Shown: positions 1 through 8,124, counted from the first letter of the stretch. The stretch is DNA of 21,987 nt from Bacillota bacterium (GCA_023409435.1 JAEYHP010000139.1:1-21987); one strand, 5' to 3'. Numbers and translations are program-made. Notes: generated by a model from the letters alone, not told the origin.

Positions 1-27
1 GGGGGTGTTTTTCTTTTTATTTACGGT

Positions 28-260
28 ATGGGCGCTTTCCGCGCCGACGTCTATTTTTTAATGTGGGGAAACTGCGTTTCCCCACGCCCCTTCCTTAAGA
101 ACGCCCGTACTCAGTCTAGCGGCGTACTTGAGAAACGGTGTGTCCCCAGTGGTATATTCGGGGATTTTGCAAGATATCTAGCCTTTAACTGCACAGCCGA
201 TTCCCCCACCCCTTCCTTAAGAACGGCTGTTGCAGCCGTTGAGCAGAGGGTCTCCTGCCA
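28..260. repeat. Dispersed intergenic repeat, family 1, copy A
   Basis: This non-coding stretch is related to 10358-10585. Shared blocks are a GGCGC/GCGCC mini-hairpin (30-44), the string GTCTATTTTTTA-TGTGGGGAAACTGCGT, a block around ATTCGGGGAT, and CCCCTTCCTTAAGAACG. The last block occurs twice inside this copy (87-103 and 209-225). Two good hairpins are visible: GTGGGGAAA / TTTCCCCAC (63-71 / 77-85, loop CTGCG) and AACGGCTG / CAGCCGTT (222-229 / 233-240, loop TTG). Nothing here looks coding: the open frames across it lack a ribosome binding site and the sequence similarity runs without regard to frame. Its function is unknown. It behaves like a REP- or MITE-type intergenic element. Copy B sits between two convergent genes; the gene to the left of copy A lies outside the window. 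Confidence 0.65.
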
Positions 261-363
261 TAAATAAGAATCTCTTAAAATGACCGACAAGCCTGAACAC
301 GTTATCTCCCGTCGAGTATGCGCCGTCGCAGCAAATATGTTCCCCATGGCTTTGTATAATAAA

Positions 364-387
364 GGCTCCGCGAAATATCGCGGAGCC
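364..387 (-). terminator. Hairpin terminator after the PfkB kinase
   Basis: Perfect 9-bp stem GGCTCCGCG / CGCGGAGCC with loop AAATAT. Read on the minus strand it is followed by TTTATTAT. It lies 20 bp past the stop of the kinase gene at 408. The inner 16 bases are identical to the core of a second hairpin at 15080-15103. Confidence 0.75.
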
Positions 388-407
388 TTGTTAGCTTCTT
401 CTTATAC

Positions 408-1349
408 CTATCTTGACCGGAACAGCGCAAGCGCCTGCTCATAGTTCGGCATGGCCATCATGCCGCCCTTCTTGGTGGCGCACAGTGCGCCTACGGCGTT
501 TGCGAAGCGCACACGCTCCATAATGCTCAGTTCCGGATGGTTAAGCTGCATGTAGATAGCCGAACCCATGAACGAATCCCCGCAGCCGGTGGTATCTACG
601 GCCTGCACGGGGAAGCCCTCCACAAATCCCTGTTCGGAGGCTGTGGCGTAGTAGGCGCCCTTTCCACCATAGGTGATGTAACAGGTCTTGATGCCCATAT
701 CTAGAAGCTTCTTTGTTCCCGCCTCGGGGTCGCCCGCCGAAACATTCAGCAGCATTGCCATCTCTTCTTCGGAAAGCTTCACGACATCAGCCAGCGGCAG
801 TGCGCCGTAGAGCTCCTGTATGGCGTGCTCCTTGCTGCCCCACAGCGGCGCGCGATAATTGGGATCGTAGGAAATTTGGATGCCGTGTTCTTTGGCGTAA
901 CGTACGGCGGAAAGCGTGGCCGCCCGAGCGGGATTGCGTTTTAAGGTCAGGGAACTGAAATGCAGGTTGCGGCACTGGTCGATCAGAGAATAGTCCAGCA
1001 GTTCCCCCTTCAGCTCCGTATCCGCACCGGGGTCGCGCAGGAAAGCGAACTCGCGCTCGCCGTTGTCCTGAAGGCTCACGAAAGCGAGCGTGGTGTGTAT
1101 GACGGGTACGGTCTGTATGCCGCGGGGTTCAATGTTGCAGGTGGTGAGCATCTGCTTTAAGAACCGGCCAAATAGGTCGTCTCCCACCGCACCGATTACC
1201 GCAGCTTTGCCGCCCAGAGCGGAGACTGCCGCCGCGCAGTTGGGCGGGCCGCCGCCGGGATTCATTTCATAGGCCGGGTTCCCCATGGAGCCGCGTCCGG
1301 ACGGCGTAAAATCGATCAGATATTCACCGACAACAACGATATCAAACAT
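408..1349 (-). CDS. PfkB-family carbohydrate kinase (probable fructokinase)
   Basis: A cytoplasmic sugar kinase of the ribokinase/PfkB family, 313 aa, a normal length for fructokinases. The N-terminus reads VVVGEYLIDF followed by the glycine-rich PGGGPPNCA segment that contacts the sugar. The C-terminal PfkB signature DTTGCGDSF is intact, with the catalytic base at about D258 and the anion-hole glycines just before it. It probably phosphorylates fructose or a related hexose with ATP; the substrate cannot be fixed from sequence. A GGAGG lies 12 bases before the ATG, which is longer than usual spacing. It is separated from the upstream c-di-GMP gene by a terminator (1444-1464) and has a possible TATACT -10 at 1408-1413, so it is likely transcribed alone. 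It ends at its own hairpin terminator. Confidence 0.88.
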   Translation of the reverse strand: MFDIVVVGEYLIDFTPSGRGSMGNPAYEMNPGGGPPNCAAAVSALGGKAAVIGAVGDDLFGRFLKQMLTTCNIEPRGIQTVPVIHTTLAFVSLQDNGEREFAFLRDPGADTELKGELLDYSLIDQCRNLHFSSLTLKRNPARAATLSAVRYAKEHGIQISYDPNYRAPLWGSKEHAIQELYGALPLADVVKLSEEEMAMLLNVSAGDPEAGTKKLLDMGIKTCYITYGGKGAYYATASEQGFVEGFPVQAVDTTGCGDSFMGSAIYMQLNHPELSIMERVRFANAVGALCATKKGGMMAMPNYEQALALFRSR

Positions 1350-1407
1350 AAAATTAAAATTCCTCCATAGGCATGGTTTTGGACAGAGCCTTCACGCCCA
1401 TTGTCTC

Positions 1408-1413
1408 AGTATA
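1408..1413 (-). promoter_or_regulatory. Possible -10 element of the PfkB kinase gene
   Basis: On the minus strand TATACT lies just past the upstream terminator and about 60 bases before the kinase start. No good -35 hexamer is found at 16-18 bp, so this is a weak call. Confidence 0.35.
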
Positions 1414-1443
1414 GCATATTTTGCAGCCTGGCTGAAATGAAAA

Positions 1444-1464
1444 AAGCGGCCCGCAAAGCCGCTT
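1444..1464 (-). terminator. Terminator of the GGDEF-EAL gene
   Basis: Stem AAGCGGC / GCCGCTT (1444-1450 / 1458-1464) followed on the minus strand by a run of T. It lies 18 bp past the stop of the GGDEF-EAL gene and isolates it from the kinase downstream. Confidence 0.75.
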
Positions 1465-1481
1465 CCATCGGACTGTTTACC

Positions 1482-4400
1482 TTACGGCATGGAGGGATCC
1501 GGCACAGGGCTGATCGCCCCGCGTTCCCGGAGCACAAGCTCCACTTCCTCCGCCGGCATGGGATGGAAGTAGTAGTAGCCTTGCACCTCATCACACATCC
1601 GCTGGGCCAGAAAATCCAGCTGCTGTTTGGTCTCCACGCCCTCCGCAATCACTTTGAGCCCCAGGTTCTTCGCCAGGCTGATGATGATTTTGGTCACGGC
1701 ATGATCCTTGGTGGTGCCGCCAATGCTGTGGACAAACTGCATATCCATTTTGATCCGGTCAATCGGCAGCAGCTTCAGCCGGCTTAAAGAGGAATACTCG
1801 GTGCCGAAATCGTCTATAGAGATGGAAACGCCCAATTCCTTGAGGCCGGAAAGCACATGAATGGTATGTTCCACGTTCTGCAAAGCGGCGCTTTCCGTCA
1901 GTTCCAGCTCCAGGCAGGCGGGGTTCAGGCCGGTTTGCTGCAGCACGCGCGCAACCTGCAGGGCAAAGGTGGGGTTGGTAAACTGTATGGCGGAAATATT
2001 GACCGCCGTACGCACGGCGGGAAGGCCCATCTGCTGCCACTCAACGTTCTGGGCGCACGCGGTGCGCAGCACCCATTCGCCAATGGGGTTGATGAGCCCC
2101 GTATGCTCCGCAAGCGGGATAAAGTTATATGGCGGGACCATCCCCAGTTCGGGGTGCTTCCACCTGAGCAGCGCCTCCAGCCCTATGATGGCGCCGCCCT
2201 TGACGTCGATCTGCGGCTGGTAATACAGCGTCAGTTCCTGCCGCTCCAACGCATGGTACAGGTTGTTGGTCAGGTTGAGGCGGTCGGTGACCTCCTGCTT
2301 GAGCGAAGGGGAGCAGATCACGTACTGGTTTTTTCCCTTGGCCTTGGCCTGATACATGGCGATATCCGCATTCTTTACCAATGCATCCGCGGTGTCGCCG
2401 TCCATCGGGTAGACGGAAATGCCCGCGCTCGCGGTGATGTTAAACTCCTGTCCATCCAGGCAGAACGGCAAGCGGAACAGGTTCATGATGCGGTCCGCAA
2501 TCAGCGGGAGATCGCTGAGTGTTGTTAGATCGTTGATCAGCACCAAAAACTCATCCCCGCCAAAACGGGAGACGGTATCCTTGGGCCGCAGGGAGGAGAT
2601 GAGCTGCTTGGAAATCAGTTTGAGCAGCAGGTCGCCGCTTTCATGGCCCATGGTATCGTTGACATTCTTAAACGAATCGAGGTCCAGAAACATCACGGCG
2701 AACTGGCGGCCACGCCGGGATACCATCTGAATGGCCTGTTCCACGCGGCTGTTGAAGGAAATGCGGTTGGGCAGGTTGGTCAGATGGTCGTAATACGCCA
2801 TTTCGTTGATGGCGCGCTCGGATTCGGCTTTAGAAAGCGCATCCCCCAGCATGTTGGCAATAATGCGCATGGCGGCGCGGTTTTCTTCGGTACAAACGCT
2901 TTTGTCGGTGCAGGGCATCACCAAAATGCCAAAGGAGGTCCGGTTCACGCTTACCGGGAACATCGCCGCGGTATGCGCTTGCTCCATCAGACGATGGATC
3001 TCGGTTGCTTTCTCCATATCCATCCCCAGGAAGTTCGGCTCGATGGAAGGGACGTCTTCCCTGTTCCATTGCAGCACAGAATTGATCATAGTCTCGTTTC
3101 CCAGCGTCAGCAGCAGATAGACCTGCTGTACCTGAAAGAACATGCCAAGGCGGAACAGCGTATGTTCGATCTTTTCGCGGATATTAAACAGGCTGGAGGA
3201 AACCAGTTCGGAAGAAAGCTCGAAAAAAAGCTTTTGCAGCTGAATTTGAGCCCGGTTTTGCCTAAGCCGGGAGACATATACCCTGTTAATAAAAAGCGCA
3301 ACGAGAAAACCTATGAGGAGGATGAGTATGCGGATCATATAGTGATCCGTCGGGACCGCCACAGACCGTGCGGGCGCAAATGTCCAAAGCGCAAGCTGCG
3401 AAACCACGGCCGAGACGGTTATAGCGATCAATGCACCCTTCTTCTCATAGAGCAGCGCGATGAATAGCAGCACAAACGAAAACGGCCAGACCGCCATGGC
3501 GCCGGTATCCGCAAAGCGAAGGGTGATTACCGGAATTGAGACGCAGATGACGGCAAGCGCGATGTATTCTTTGGTACTGTCTTTTAGGCGCATGCGGGAG
3601 GAGGTCCAGATGGTAAACCCAAACAGCAGCAGCAGAACGGAAAAAGGCAGCGCCTCGGAAACGGTTAAAACGCGGTACAGATAGTATTCCACAACAAAAT
3701 ATAGAAAAGCTGCCGCAAGGTACATCAGGCCCAAATAATCAAACAGCCGGGTATGCATTTTTTTATCAAGAATCAGGTCTTCTTCCGGTTGCCGGGTATC
3801 CATCAATCCGTACCGCCGTACACAGTAGAACATCGACCCGATCGGGAAGAGCATCAGAAGCGGCATCAATTGAGGGATTCGTATGGATAGGACAATGTTA
3901 ATCAGAAGATAGAGCGCGGTACCCGCAAGCAAGACAATCATGGATTGCGTAATCACGCGGGCAGCGCTGCGGTTTGCTTCTCCCTCCTGCTTTTTCATAT
4001 GACCGCGAAGCAGAATCACGCAGAGTGCTGCGTGCAGCAGAATATAAACCAGGAACCACAGATTGGAGGCTTTCAGGCTTCCGGTCATTACCCAGCCCAG
4101 CGCAGTGGGCACAAGCTCATACGCAAGGGGCGAGGCCAAGGGCCTGACGAAAAAGAGAGCCACGCTTACCGCCGGAGGCGTATACATCAGCGCATAGATC
4201 CACCATTTTTTTAAAGCGTGGGATTGGATAAATTGCAGCACAAAATGCAAAAGGACGCTGTAACAAAAACTCCAGCCTACCCCCGCAAGCCGCAGCCAGA
4301 GTGTAACGACAGACAGTTCTTTTGCGGAATTCGCAATCGAGCAGCCAAATGCCCAAATGATAAAGCAGTATCCAAAACCAAAAAACAGCTGGTTCAGCTT

Positions 4401-4499
4401 GTTGCGAATGCCAAGCCCCAGGACAGAAAAAGAAACGAATATGACAAAGGCGCAAAGTGAAAAAAAGAAAACGGATACCAGCATGGATGAAATCTGCAT
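1482..4499 (-). CDS. Membrane GGDEF-EAL c-di-GMP turnover protein
   Basis: A 1005-aa bifunctional-type c-di-GMP protein. Residues about 5-230 form a hydrophobic block resembling the seven-helix sensor found at the N-terminus of some histidine kinases. A second block of roughly five to six helices follows at about 265-415, then a soluble GAF-like linker (about 425-570). The GGDEF domain has the intact active site GGDEF at 647-651 and an RxxD inhibitory site (RPKD) exactly five residues before it, so it should be an active, product-inhibited diguanylate cyclase. The EAL domain starts with EALLRW (E775) and keeps the NISA, ELTES, IAEGVE and QGYYY segments, so phosphodiesterase activity is also plausible. 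Loop 6 reads DDFGTEYSS instead of the usual DDFGTGYSS. The start shown is the first in-frame ATG; its ribosome binding site is weak. It is transcribed divergently from the PadR gene. The signal it senses is unknown. Confidence 0.9.
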   Translation of the reverse strand: MQISSMLVSVFFFSLCAFVIFVSFSVLGLGIRNKLNQLFFGFGYCFIIWAFGCSIANSAKELSVVTLWLRLAGVGWSFCYSVLLHFVLQFIQSHALKKWWIYALMYTPPAVSVALFFVRPLASPLAYELVPTALGWVMTGSLKASNLWFLVYILLHAALCVILLRGHMKKQEGEANRSAARVITQSMIVLLAGTALYLLINIVLSIRIPQLMPLLMLFPIGSMFYCVRRYGLMDTRQPEEDLILDKKMHTRLFDYLGLMYLAAAFLYFVVEYYLYRVLTVSEALPFSVLLLLFGFTIWTSSRMRLKDSTKEYIALAVICVSIPVITLRFADTGAMAVWPFSFVLLFIALLYEKKGALIAITVSAVVSQLALWTFAPARSVAVPTDHYMIRILILLIGFLVALFINRVYVSRLRQNRAQIQLQKLFFELSSELVSSSLFNIREKIEHTLFRLGMFFQVQQVYLLLTLGNETMINSVLQWNREDVPSIEPNFLGMDMEKATEIHRLMEQAHTAAMFPVSVNRTSFGILVMPCTDKSVCTEENRAAMRIIANMLGDALSKAESERAINEMAYYDHLTNLPNRISFNSRVEQAIQMVSRRGRQFAVMFLDLDSFKNVNDTMGHESGDLLLKLISKQLISSLRPKDTVSRFGGDEFLVLINDLTTLSDLPLIADRIMNLFRLPFCLDGQEFNITASAGISVYPMDGDTADALVKNADIAMYQAKAKGKNQYVICSPSLKQEVTDRLNLTNNLYHALERQELTLYYQPQIDVKGGAIIGLEALLRWKHPELGMVPPYNFIPLAEHTGLINPIGEWVLRTACAQNVEWQQMGLPAVRTAVNISAIQFTNPTFALQVARVLQQTGLNPACLELELTESAALQNVEHTIHVLSGLKELGVSISIDDFGTEYSSLSRLKLLPIDRIKMDMQFVHSIGGTTKDHAVTKIIISLAKNLGLKVIAEGVETKQQLDFLAQRMCDEVQGYYYFHPMPAEEVELVLRERGAISPVPDPSMP

Positions 4500-4608
4500 G
4501 GTCCAATTGCAGCCCTTTCGTTTCGCTGTTATAAGATATCGGCTGAATCAATCTCCGGCTAAAGTAGACAAAGCTCGAAATTTGTAAATTTTACCGGAAA
4601 TCGAAATA

Positions 4609-4637
4609 TTGACAGAACTATATCAAGATGATATAGT
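4609..4637 (+). promoter_or_regulatory. padR promoter with overlapping palindromic operator
   Basis: TTGACA (4609-4614), 17-bp spacer, TATAGT (4632-4637): a near-consensus promoter 24 bp before the PadR start. A perfect inverted repeat ACTATATCA / TGATATAGT with a 3-nt centre (4617-4637) fills the spacer and covers the whole -10. A repressor bound there would block RNA polymerase, so autorepression by the PadR protein is the simple reading. The operator assignment is inference. Confidence 0.75.
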
Positions 4638-4660
4638 ATTATTCGGAAAGGCGGGAAAGT

Positions 4661-5215
4661 ATGGCAAAAGAAAACACCACAAGGTTTATATTGCTTGGCC
4701 TTTTAAGCCATGGGGATATGAGCGGATACGATATGAAGAAGCGGATGGATCTGTCTGTCAGCCATTTCTGGAACGTCGGCTTCGGGCAGATTTATCCTAC
4801 GCTCAGGGAGCTGAGCGCCGAGGGCCTGGTACAAAAAAAAGAATGCCCGCCCGAAAAAGGGCCCGTAAAAATCGTGTATTCCATTACGGAGCAAGGACGT
4901 GAAGCGTTATTAACCTGGCTCAGGCTTCCGGAAGAAAAAGAATATACGCGCTACGAACTGCTGCTCAAGCTCTTTTTCAGCGCCAGACTCCCGGTGGAAT
5001 ACAGTCTGGAGCGCATCGCGGCTTTTCAATCGCGGTACGAACAAAACCTGTTTTTGATGGAGCAGTTTATGGAAGAACTTAAATCCATACTGGGTACCGA
5101 GCCGGATCACAAATATTATTACCTGACCGCGCTTTTTGGGAAATACGTCTATCAGGCCTACCTTGCCTGGGCGAAAGAAGCGCAGGACATGCTTGCATAT
5201 CAAATTGAGGAGTAG
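4661..5215 (+). CDS. PadR-family transcriptional regulator
   Basis: 184 aa. The N-terminal half is the PadR winged helix: LLGLLSHGDMSGYDMKK (helix 1-2), the FGQIYPTLRELSAEGLV recognition helix region with the typical IYPTL motif, and the wing VYSITEQGREAL. The C-terminal half (about 95-184) is the helical dimerisation domain of the larger (subfamily 1) PadR proteins. These are usually repressors released by phenolics, drugs or other small molecules. Its promoter carries a palindrome over the -10, suggesting autoregulation. The next gene follows five bases after the stop codon, so the regulator probably controls that polyferredoxin gene. The inducer is unknown. Confidence 0.92.
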   Translation: MAKENTTRFILLGLLSHGDMSGYDMKKRMDLSVSHFWNVGFGQIYPTLRELSAEGLVQKKECPPEKGPVKIVYSITEQGREALLTWLRLPEEKEYTRYELLLKLFFSARLPVEYSLERIAAFQSRYEQNLFLMEQFMEELKSILGTEPDHKYYYLTALFGKYVYQAYLAWAKEAQDMLAYQIEE

Positions 5216-5220
5216 ATCAT

Positions 5221-5985
5221 ATGAAAAAACGTCAACGCCTGCGCCGTGCGCTGCTGCTCGGCTCCTTTTTGCTGTTTCCCATCACAATCAACTATCACTC
5301 CCCCTACCTGATCTTGCAGGGCAGCATGGAAGGCGTGCTGGCGGGGAGCGCGCTTTTATTTGCGGGGCAATTCCTGTTCTCCATACTCTTCGGGCGTTTG
5401 TTCTGCGGCTGGCTTTGCCCTGCGGGGGCGCTGCAGGAAGTATGCGCAGGCATTGTGAACAAGCCCGTAAAGAAAAAGGCGGACATCGTCAAATATATAC
5501 TCTGGGTGCCGTGGCTTGGTTCCATCATCGCGGGCTTTGTTGCCGCGGGGGGCATACAAAAGATCGACCCTATTTACTATACGGACGGCGGGATCTCCGT
5601 GAACGAGCCGACGCGCTATGTGATTTACTTTGGCTTTATCCTGCTTGTAATCGTGCTTGCCTTTACGGTAGGAAGGCGCGGCGCCTGCCACAGCGCGTGC
5701 TGGATGGCGCCGTTCATGGTGCTGGGAGGGCTGCTTGGGCGGGCGCTGCATTTGCCCGCACTGCAAATGAAGCCCGCACAGGAAAAATGTACTTCCTGCA
5801 AAACGTGCGAGAAAGCCTGTCCCATGAGCCTGCCGGTGCAATCCATGGTAACAAAAGGCGATATGCGACATACCGAATGCATCCTCTGCGCCAGCTGCGC
5901 GGACGCCTGCCCCAGACATGTCATCACAATGGGGTTTAAAACGGCGGCCAAAACCGTAGAACAAAGCGCAATCGCAAGCCATTAA
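5221..5985 (+). CDS. NapH/YccM-like membrane 4Fe-4S protein
   Basis: 254 aa, membrane-bound electron-transfer protein. The first part has about four to five transmembrane helices and two cysteine pairs typical of the NapH/NosR/RdxA group: FCGWLCP (C62, C66) and CHSACW (C156, C160). The C-terminus carries two ferredoxin-type 4Fe-4S motifs, C190-x2-C193-x2-C196-x3-CP and C220-x2-C223-x2-C226-x3-CP. It is likely to pass electrons between membrane carriers and a soluble or exported reductase, but no reductase gene is adjacent. Its ribosome binding site (GAGGAG) overlaps the stop of padR, so the two form an operon ended by the terminator at 5997-6036. Which redox partner it serves is not visible here. 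Confidence 0.85.
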   Translation: MKKRQRLRRALLLGSFLLFPITINYHSPYLILQGSMEGVLAGSALLFAGQFLFSILFGRLFCGWLCPAGALQEVCAGIVNKPVKKKADIVKYILWVPWLGSIIAGFVAAGGIQKIDPIYYTDGGISVNEPTRYVIYFGFILLVIVLAFTVGRRGACHSACWMAPFMVLGGLLGRALHLPALQMKPAQEKCTSCKTCEKACPMSLPVQSMVTKGDMRHTECILCASCADACPRHVITMGFKTAAKTVEQSAIASH

Positions 5986-5996
5986 AAGCTATCATA

Positions 5997-6036
5997 AAAA
6001 AGCGGAGACCGAATTGATACTCGGCCTCCGCTTTTT
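5997..6036. terminator. Bidirectional terminator between polyferredoxin and GNAT genes
   Basis: Stem AAAAAGCGGAG / CTCCGCTTTTT (5997-6007 / 6026-6036), extended by CCGA/TCGG. The T-runs at both ends let it stop the padR operon on the plus strand and the GNAT gene on the minus strand. Confidence 0.85.
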
Positions 6037-6044
6037 ATTCACCC

Positions 6045-6497
6045 TTAAAGTTCCTTCCGCATGCACACCGATTCTCCCATACATTCGTATGGCCCGTAGT
6101 TGGGGATTATGGTGTAACCCATGTTGGCGTAGAGCGCAACGGCGGAAACGAGGGGTTTGCCCGTTTCGAGTATCAGGCATCGGTATCCTTTTTCCCTCGC
6201 TTTTTCTTCCACCGCTTGCATAAGGATACGGGAAAGCCCCTGTCCGCGGTATTCCACGCGCATGAACACGCGCTTGACCTCGGCTACGTCCTCTTCATAT
6301 TCCTTGAAGCTGGCGCAGCCCACGGGCAGCGCGCCGTCATAGAGCACAAATGCGTCGTGGATATAGTCCAGCTTGTTGAGCGGCACATATTCGGCGCGGT
6401 TCTCCTCCCCGCCAGCGAGCGCGTTGAGATATGCGTCGAGCATGGAGCACAGCAAAATAAAATCGGCATTTCCGCCATCCGTATAGACCAATTCCAT
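6045..6497 (-). CDS. GNAT-family N-acetyltransferase
   Basis: 150 aa, single GNAT domain. The acetyl-CoA binding motif A is clear: EVKRVFMRVEYRGQGLSR (Q/R-x-x-G-x-G type loop), followed by the helix ILMQAVEEKAREKGY. Motif B is seen as ALYANMGYTIIPNYGPY. The frame is open further upstream, but the start at 6497 is chosen because GAAGGG lies seven to eight bases before that ATG and the extra N-terminus is hydrophobic and unlike the family. The acetyl acceptor cannot be told. The gene is convergent with the padR operon and divergent from the aldolase. Confidence 0.85.
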   Translation of the reverse strand: MELVYTDGGNADFILLCSMLDAYLNALAGGEENRAEYVPLNKLDYIHDAFVLYDGALPVGCASFKEYEEDVAEVKRVFMRVEYRGQGLSRILMQAVEEKAREKGYRCLILETGKPLVSAVALYANMGYTIIPNYGPYECMGESVCMRKEL

Positions 6498-6587
6498 ATG
6501 AATACCCTTCAAACGGTTTTTCAGTATTATAAAACAAATCAACCGAATCAGAAATACGAAATTATTGTTGGAAGGAAACCGTACACG

Positions 6588-6610
6588 CAAGGCTGCCTTG
6601 GGGGTATAAT
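6588..6610 (+). promoter_or_regulatory. Aldolase promoter region with small palindrome
   Basis: TATAAT at 6605-6610 lies about 45 bp before the aldolase start. The -35 position has no good hexamer. A perfect palindrome CAAGGC-T-GCCTTG (6588-6600) sits between the expected -35 and the -10, a position suited to a sugar-responsive regulator. The role is inferred. Confidence 0.45.
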
Positions 6611-6652
6611 AGCTATAAGCGATTTTTATTTCTTTTTAAAAAGGAGCGTAAC

Positions 6653-7489
6653 ATGGGTCTTTACAAAACCGGCGAGATTCTTAAAGATGCACAGGCGAAA
6701 AAATACGGCGTCGGCTTCTTTGATGTAATCGATCTTCATATGATCCGCGCTTATATCACGGCAGCGGAAGAGGTCAATTCCCCCGTAATTCTCGGGCCCG
6801 CGGAGAGTCTACTCACATACAGCGCCTTGGAATGGCTCGCCCCGCTGATGCTGCAGGCCTCGCGCATGGCGAAAGTACCCGTCGCCATTCACATGGACCA
6901 TACCTACCGCTATGACGTCATGCTGCAGGCCATGCGTCATGGGCTGTGCTCCGTCATGTTCGATGGCTCCAGCCTGCCGTATGAGGAAAACGTAAAAAAG
7001 AGCGCGGAGTTTGCTCGCATCGCTCACGCCATGGATGTGGAGCTTGAAAGTGAGCTCGGGCATGTGAGCGGCCTGGAAGGGGAAACGGGCACCGAAGAGG
7101 AAAACGTCTATACCGACCCGGACGCGGCGCAGGACTTTGTGGAGCGCACGAATACGGATTTTCTTGCCGTTTCCATCGGCACCATACACGGGGTCTATAA
7201 AAAAGCGCCCAAGCTGAATTTGCCGTTGCTTGCGGACCTTCGCGGCAGGCTAGCCGAACCTTTGGTGCTGCACGGCGGTTCGGGGCTGAGCGACGACGAT
7301 TTTCGGAACGTCATTGCGGGCGGCGTATCCAAAATTAATATTTATACGGATATCATACTAGCCGCCAACAAGGCCATTGCAGAAAATGTATCGCTGCGGT
7401 ATGAGGACATCGTGCAAAAGGCCGAGCAGGCTATGACCGAGGCCGCCAAAGCCAAGATGCTGCTCTTTGGCAGCGCGGGAAGAGCGTAA
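6653..7489 (+). CDS. Class II (zinc) ketose-bisphosphate aldolase
   Basis: 278 aa, the size and pattern of the fructose/tagatose-1,6-bisphosphate aldolase family (FbaA, GatY, KbaY type). The active-site string HMDH puts the catalytic aspartate at D82 and a zinc histidine at H83, the same numbering as the GatY/KbaY enzymes. The other zinc histidines are H179 (GTIHGVY) and H207 (LHGGSG). The phosphate-binding end KINIYTD is also present. It cleaves a ketose 1,6-bisphosphate to dihydroxyacetone phosphate and an aldehyde. The 278-aa length and D82/H83 numbering lean towards the GatY/KbaY side, but fructose-bisphosphate cannot be excluded. AAGGAG lies 9 bases before the ATG. It is monocistronic, ending before a long perfect hairpin at 7507-7544. 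Confidence 0.87.
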   Translation: MGLYKTGEILKDAQAKKYGVGFFDVIDLHMIRAYITAAEEVNSPVILGPAESLLTYSALEWLAPLMLQASRMAKVPVAIHMDHTYRYDVMLQAMRHGLCSVMFDGSSLPYEENVKKSAEFARIAHAMDVELESELGHVSGLEGETGTEEENVYTDPDAAQDFVERTNTDFLAVSIGTIHGVYKKAPKLNLPLLADLRGRLAEPLVLHGGSGLSDDDFRNVIAGGVSKINIYTDIILAANKAIAENVSLRYEDIVQKAEQAMTEAAKAKMLLFGSAGRA

Positions 7490-7506
7490 TGCTCTGTGCG
7501 AGTATC

Positions 7507-7544
7507 GATAATTCAGCTCCCTCTGATGAGGGAGCTGAATTATC
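7507..7544. repeat. Perfect 17-bp hairpin between convergent genes
   Basis: Arms 7507-7523 and 7528-7544 are perfect complements over 17 bp, with loop TGAT; the core is CAGCTCCCTC / GAGGGAGCTG. It lies between the aldolase (+) and trmO (-) stop codons and could end both transcripts, though no T-run directly follows. From memory, similar CTCCCTC-loop-GAGGGAG hairpins are frequent between genes in clostridial genomes, which suggests a dispersed palindrome rather than a gene-specific terminator. Confidence 0.7.
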
Positions 7545-7582
7545 CAAGCCAGCAGCCCTTTTTGTAAATTCTCTCTATAGAG

Positions 7583-8059
7583 TTAGAAATTGAATACGCC
7601 GCTCCAATCGAAGTTTGCGGATTCCTCCAGGCTTCTGGGCCAGTGCGCGCACCAGCCGGGTACACGCGGCTCCATCACGCGGTCCAAGCTTGGCGTATAG
7701 GGTTTGATATCCAGTACCGGGGAGCCATTGTTTGCATCGATATAGGCCAGATGGATGATCCCTTTTCTGGCGTCGATATTCAATACCTCCGCCGTGGAAA
7801 GTGCAATGGGGTTAGGCCGTATGGGCGAACGCGTGGCGAATATGCCCATACTTTCCGGCGCATTGCGGTAGGGCTGCGGCGCGGCCAGTACCTTGCGGTA
7901 ATCCGCCGCGTCAAATTCATGGAACCACCAAAGCACATTGATGTGGGAAAACCCGCTTAGCCCCTCCAACGCGGGCGTATACTCCGGTTCCAGTTGCACA
8001 AACATGCCTTCCTCCCGAATCTCGATACGGCCGAGGGGCATCAACGTGAAGCGCTGCAT
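7583..8059 (-). CDS. trmO: TrmO (TsaA-like) tRNA m6t6A37 methyltransferase
   Basis: 158 aa, the UPF0066/TsaA-like beta-barrel fold that uses S-adenosylmethionine to methylate t6A37 in tRNA-Thr. Hallmarks are FSHINVLWWFH, the strictly conserved FATRSPIRPNPIALS block, LDIKPYTPSLD, and the near-C-terminal VPGWCAHW. The length fits the single-domain bacterial form, without the C-terminal extension of E. coli TrmO. GGAGG lies six bases before the ATG. It starts 65 bp after the stop of the MerR-like gene on the same strand with no hairpin between, so the two may share a transcript. Some archaeal and clostridial relatives are annotated only as TsaA-like, so the exact tRNA target is inferred. Confidence 0.88.
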   Translation of the reverse strand: MQRFTLMPLGRIEIREEGMFVQLEPEYTPALEGLSGFSHINVLWWFHEFDAADYRKVLAAPQPYRNAPESMGIFATRSPIRPNPIALSTAEVLNIDARKGIIHLAYIDANNGSPVLDIKPYTPSLDRVMEPRVPGWCAHWPRSLEESANFDWSGVFNF

Positions 8060-8124
8060 AACATACCTCCATCCAGCAATTTTATCTTACGCGCTTTACG
8101 TTAAGGCCTGACACCGTGTGAGAG

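Noticed and set aside
28..267. Open frame of 79 codons (plus) and an overlapping 78-codon frame (minus, 111-347).
   Set aside because: They lie in the family 1 repeat; block similarity with 10358-10585 ignores frame and no ribosome binding site precedes either start.
1857..2528. 223-codon plus-strand open frame inside the GGDEF-EAL gene.
   Set aside because: Antisense shadow without a ribosome binding site or protein family features.
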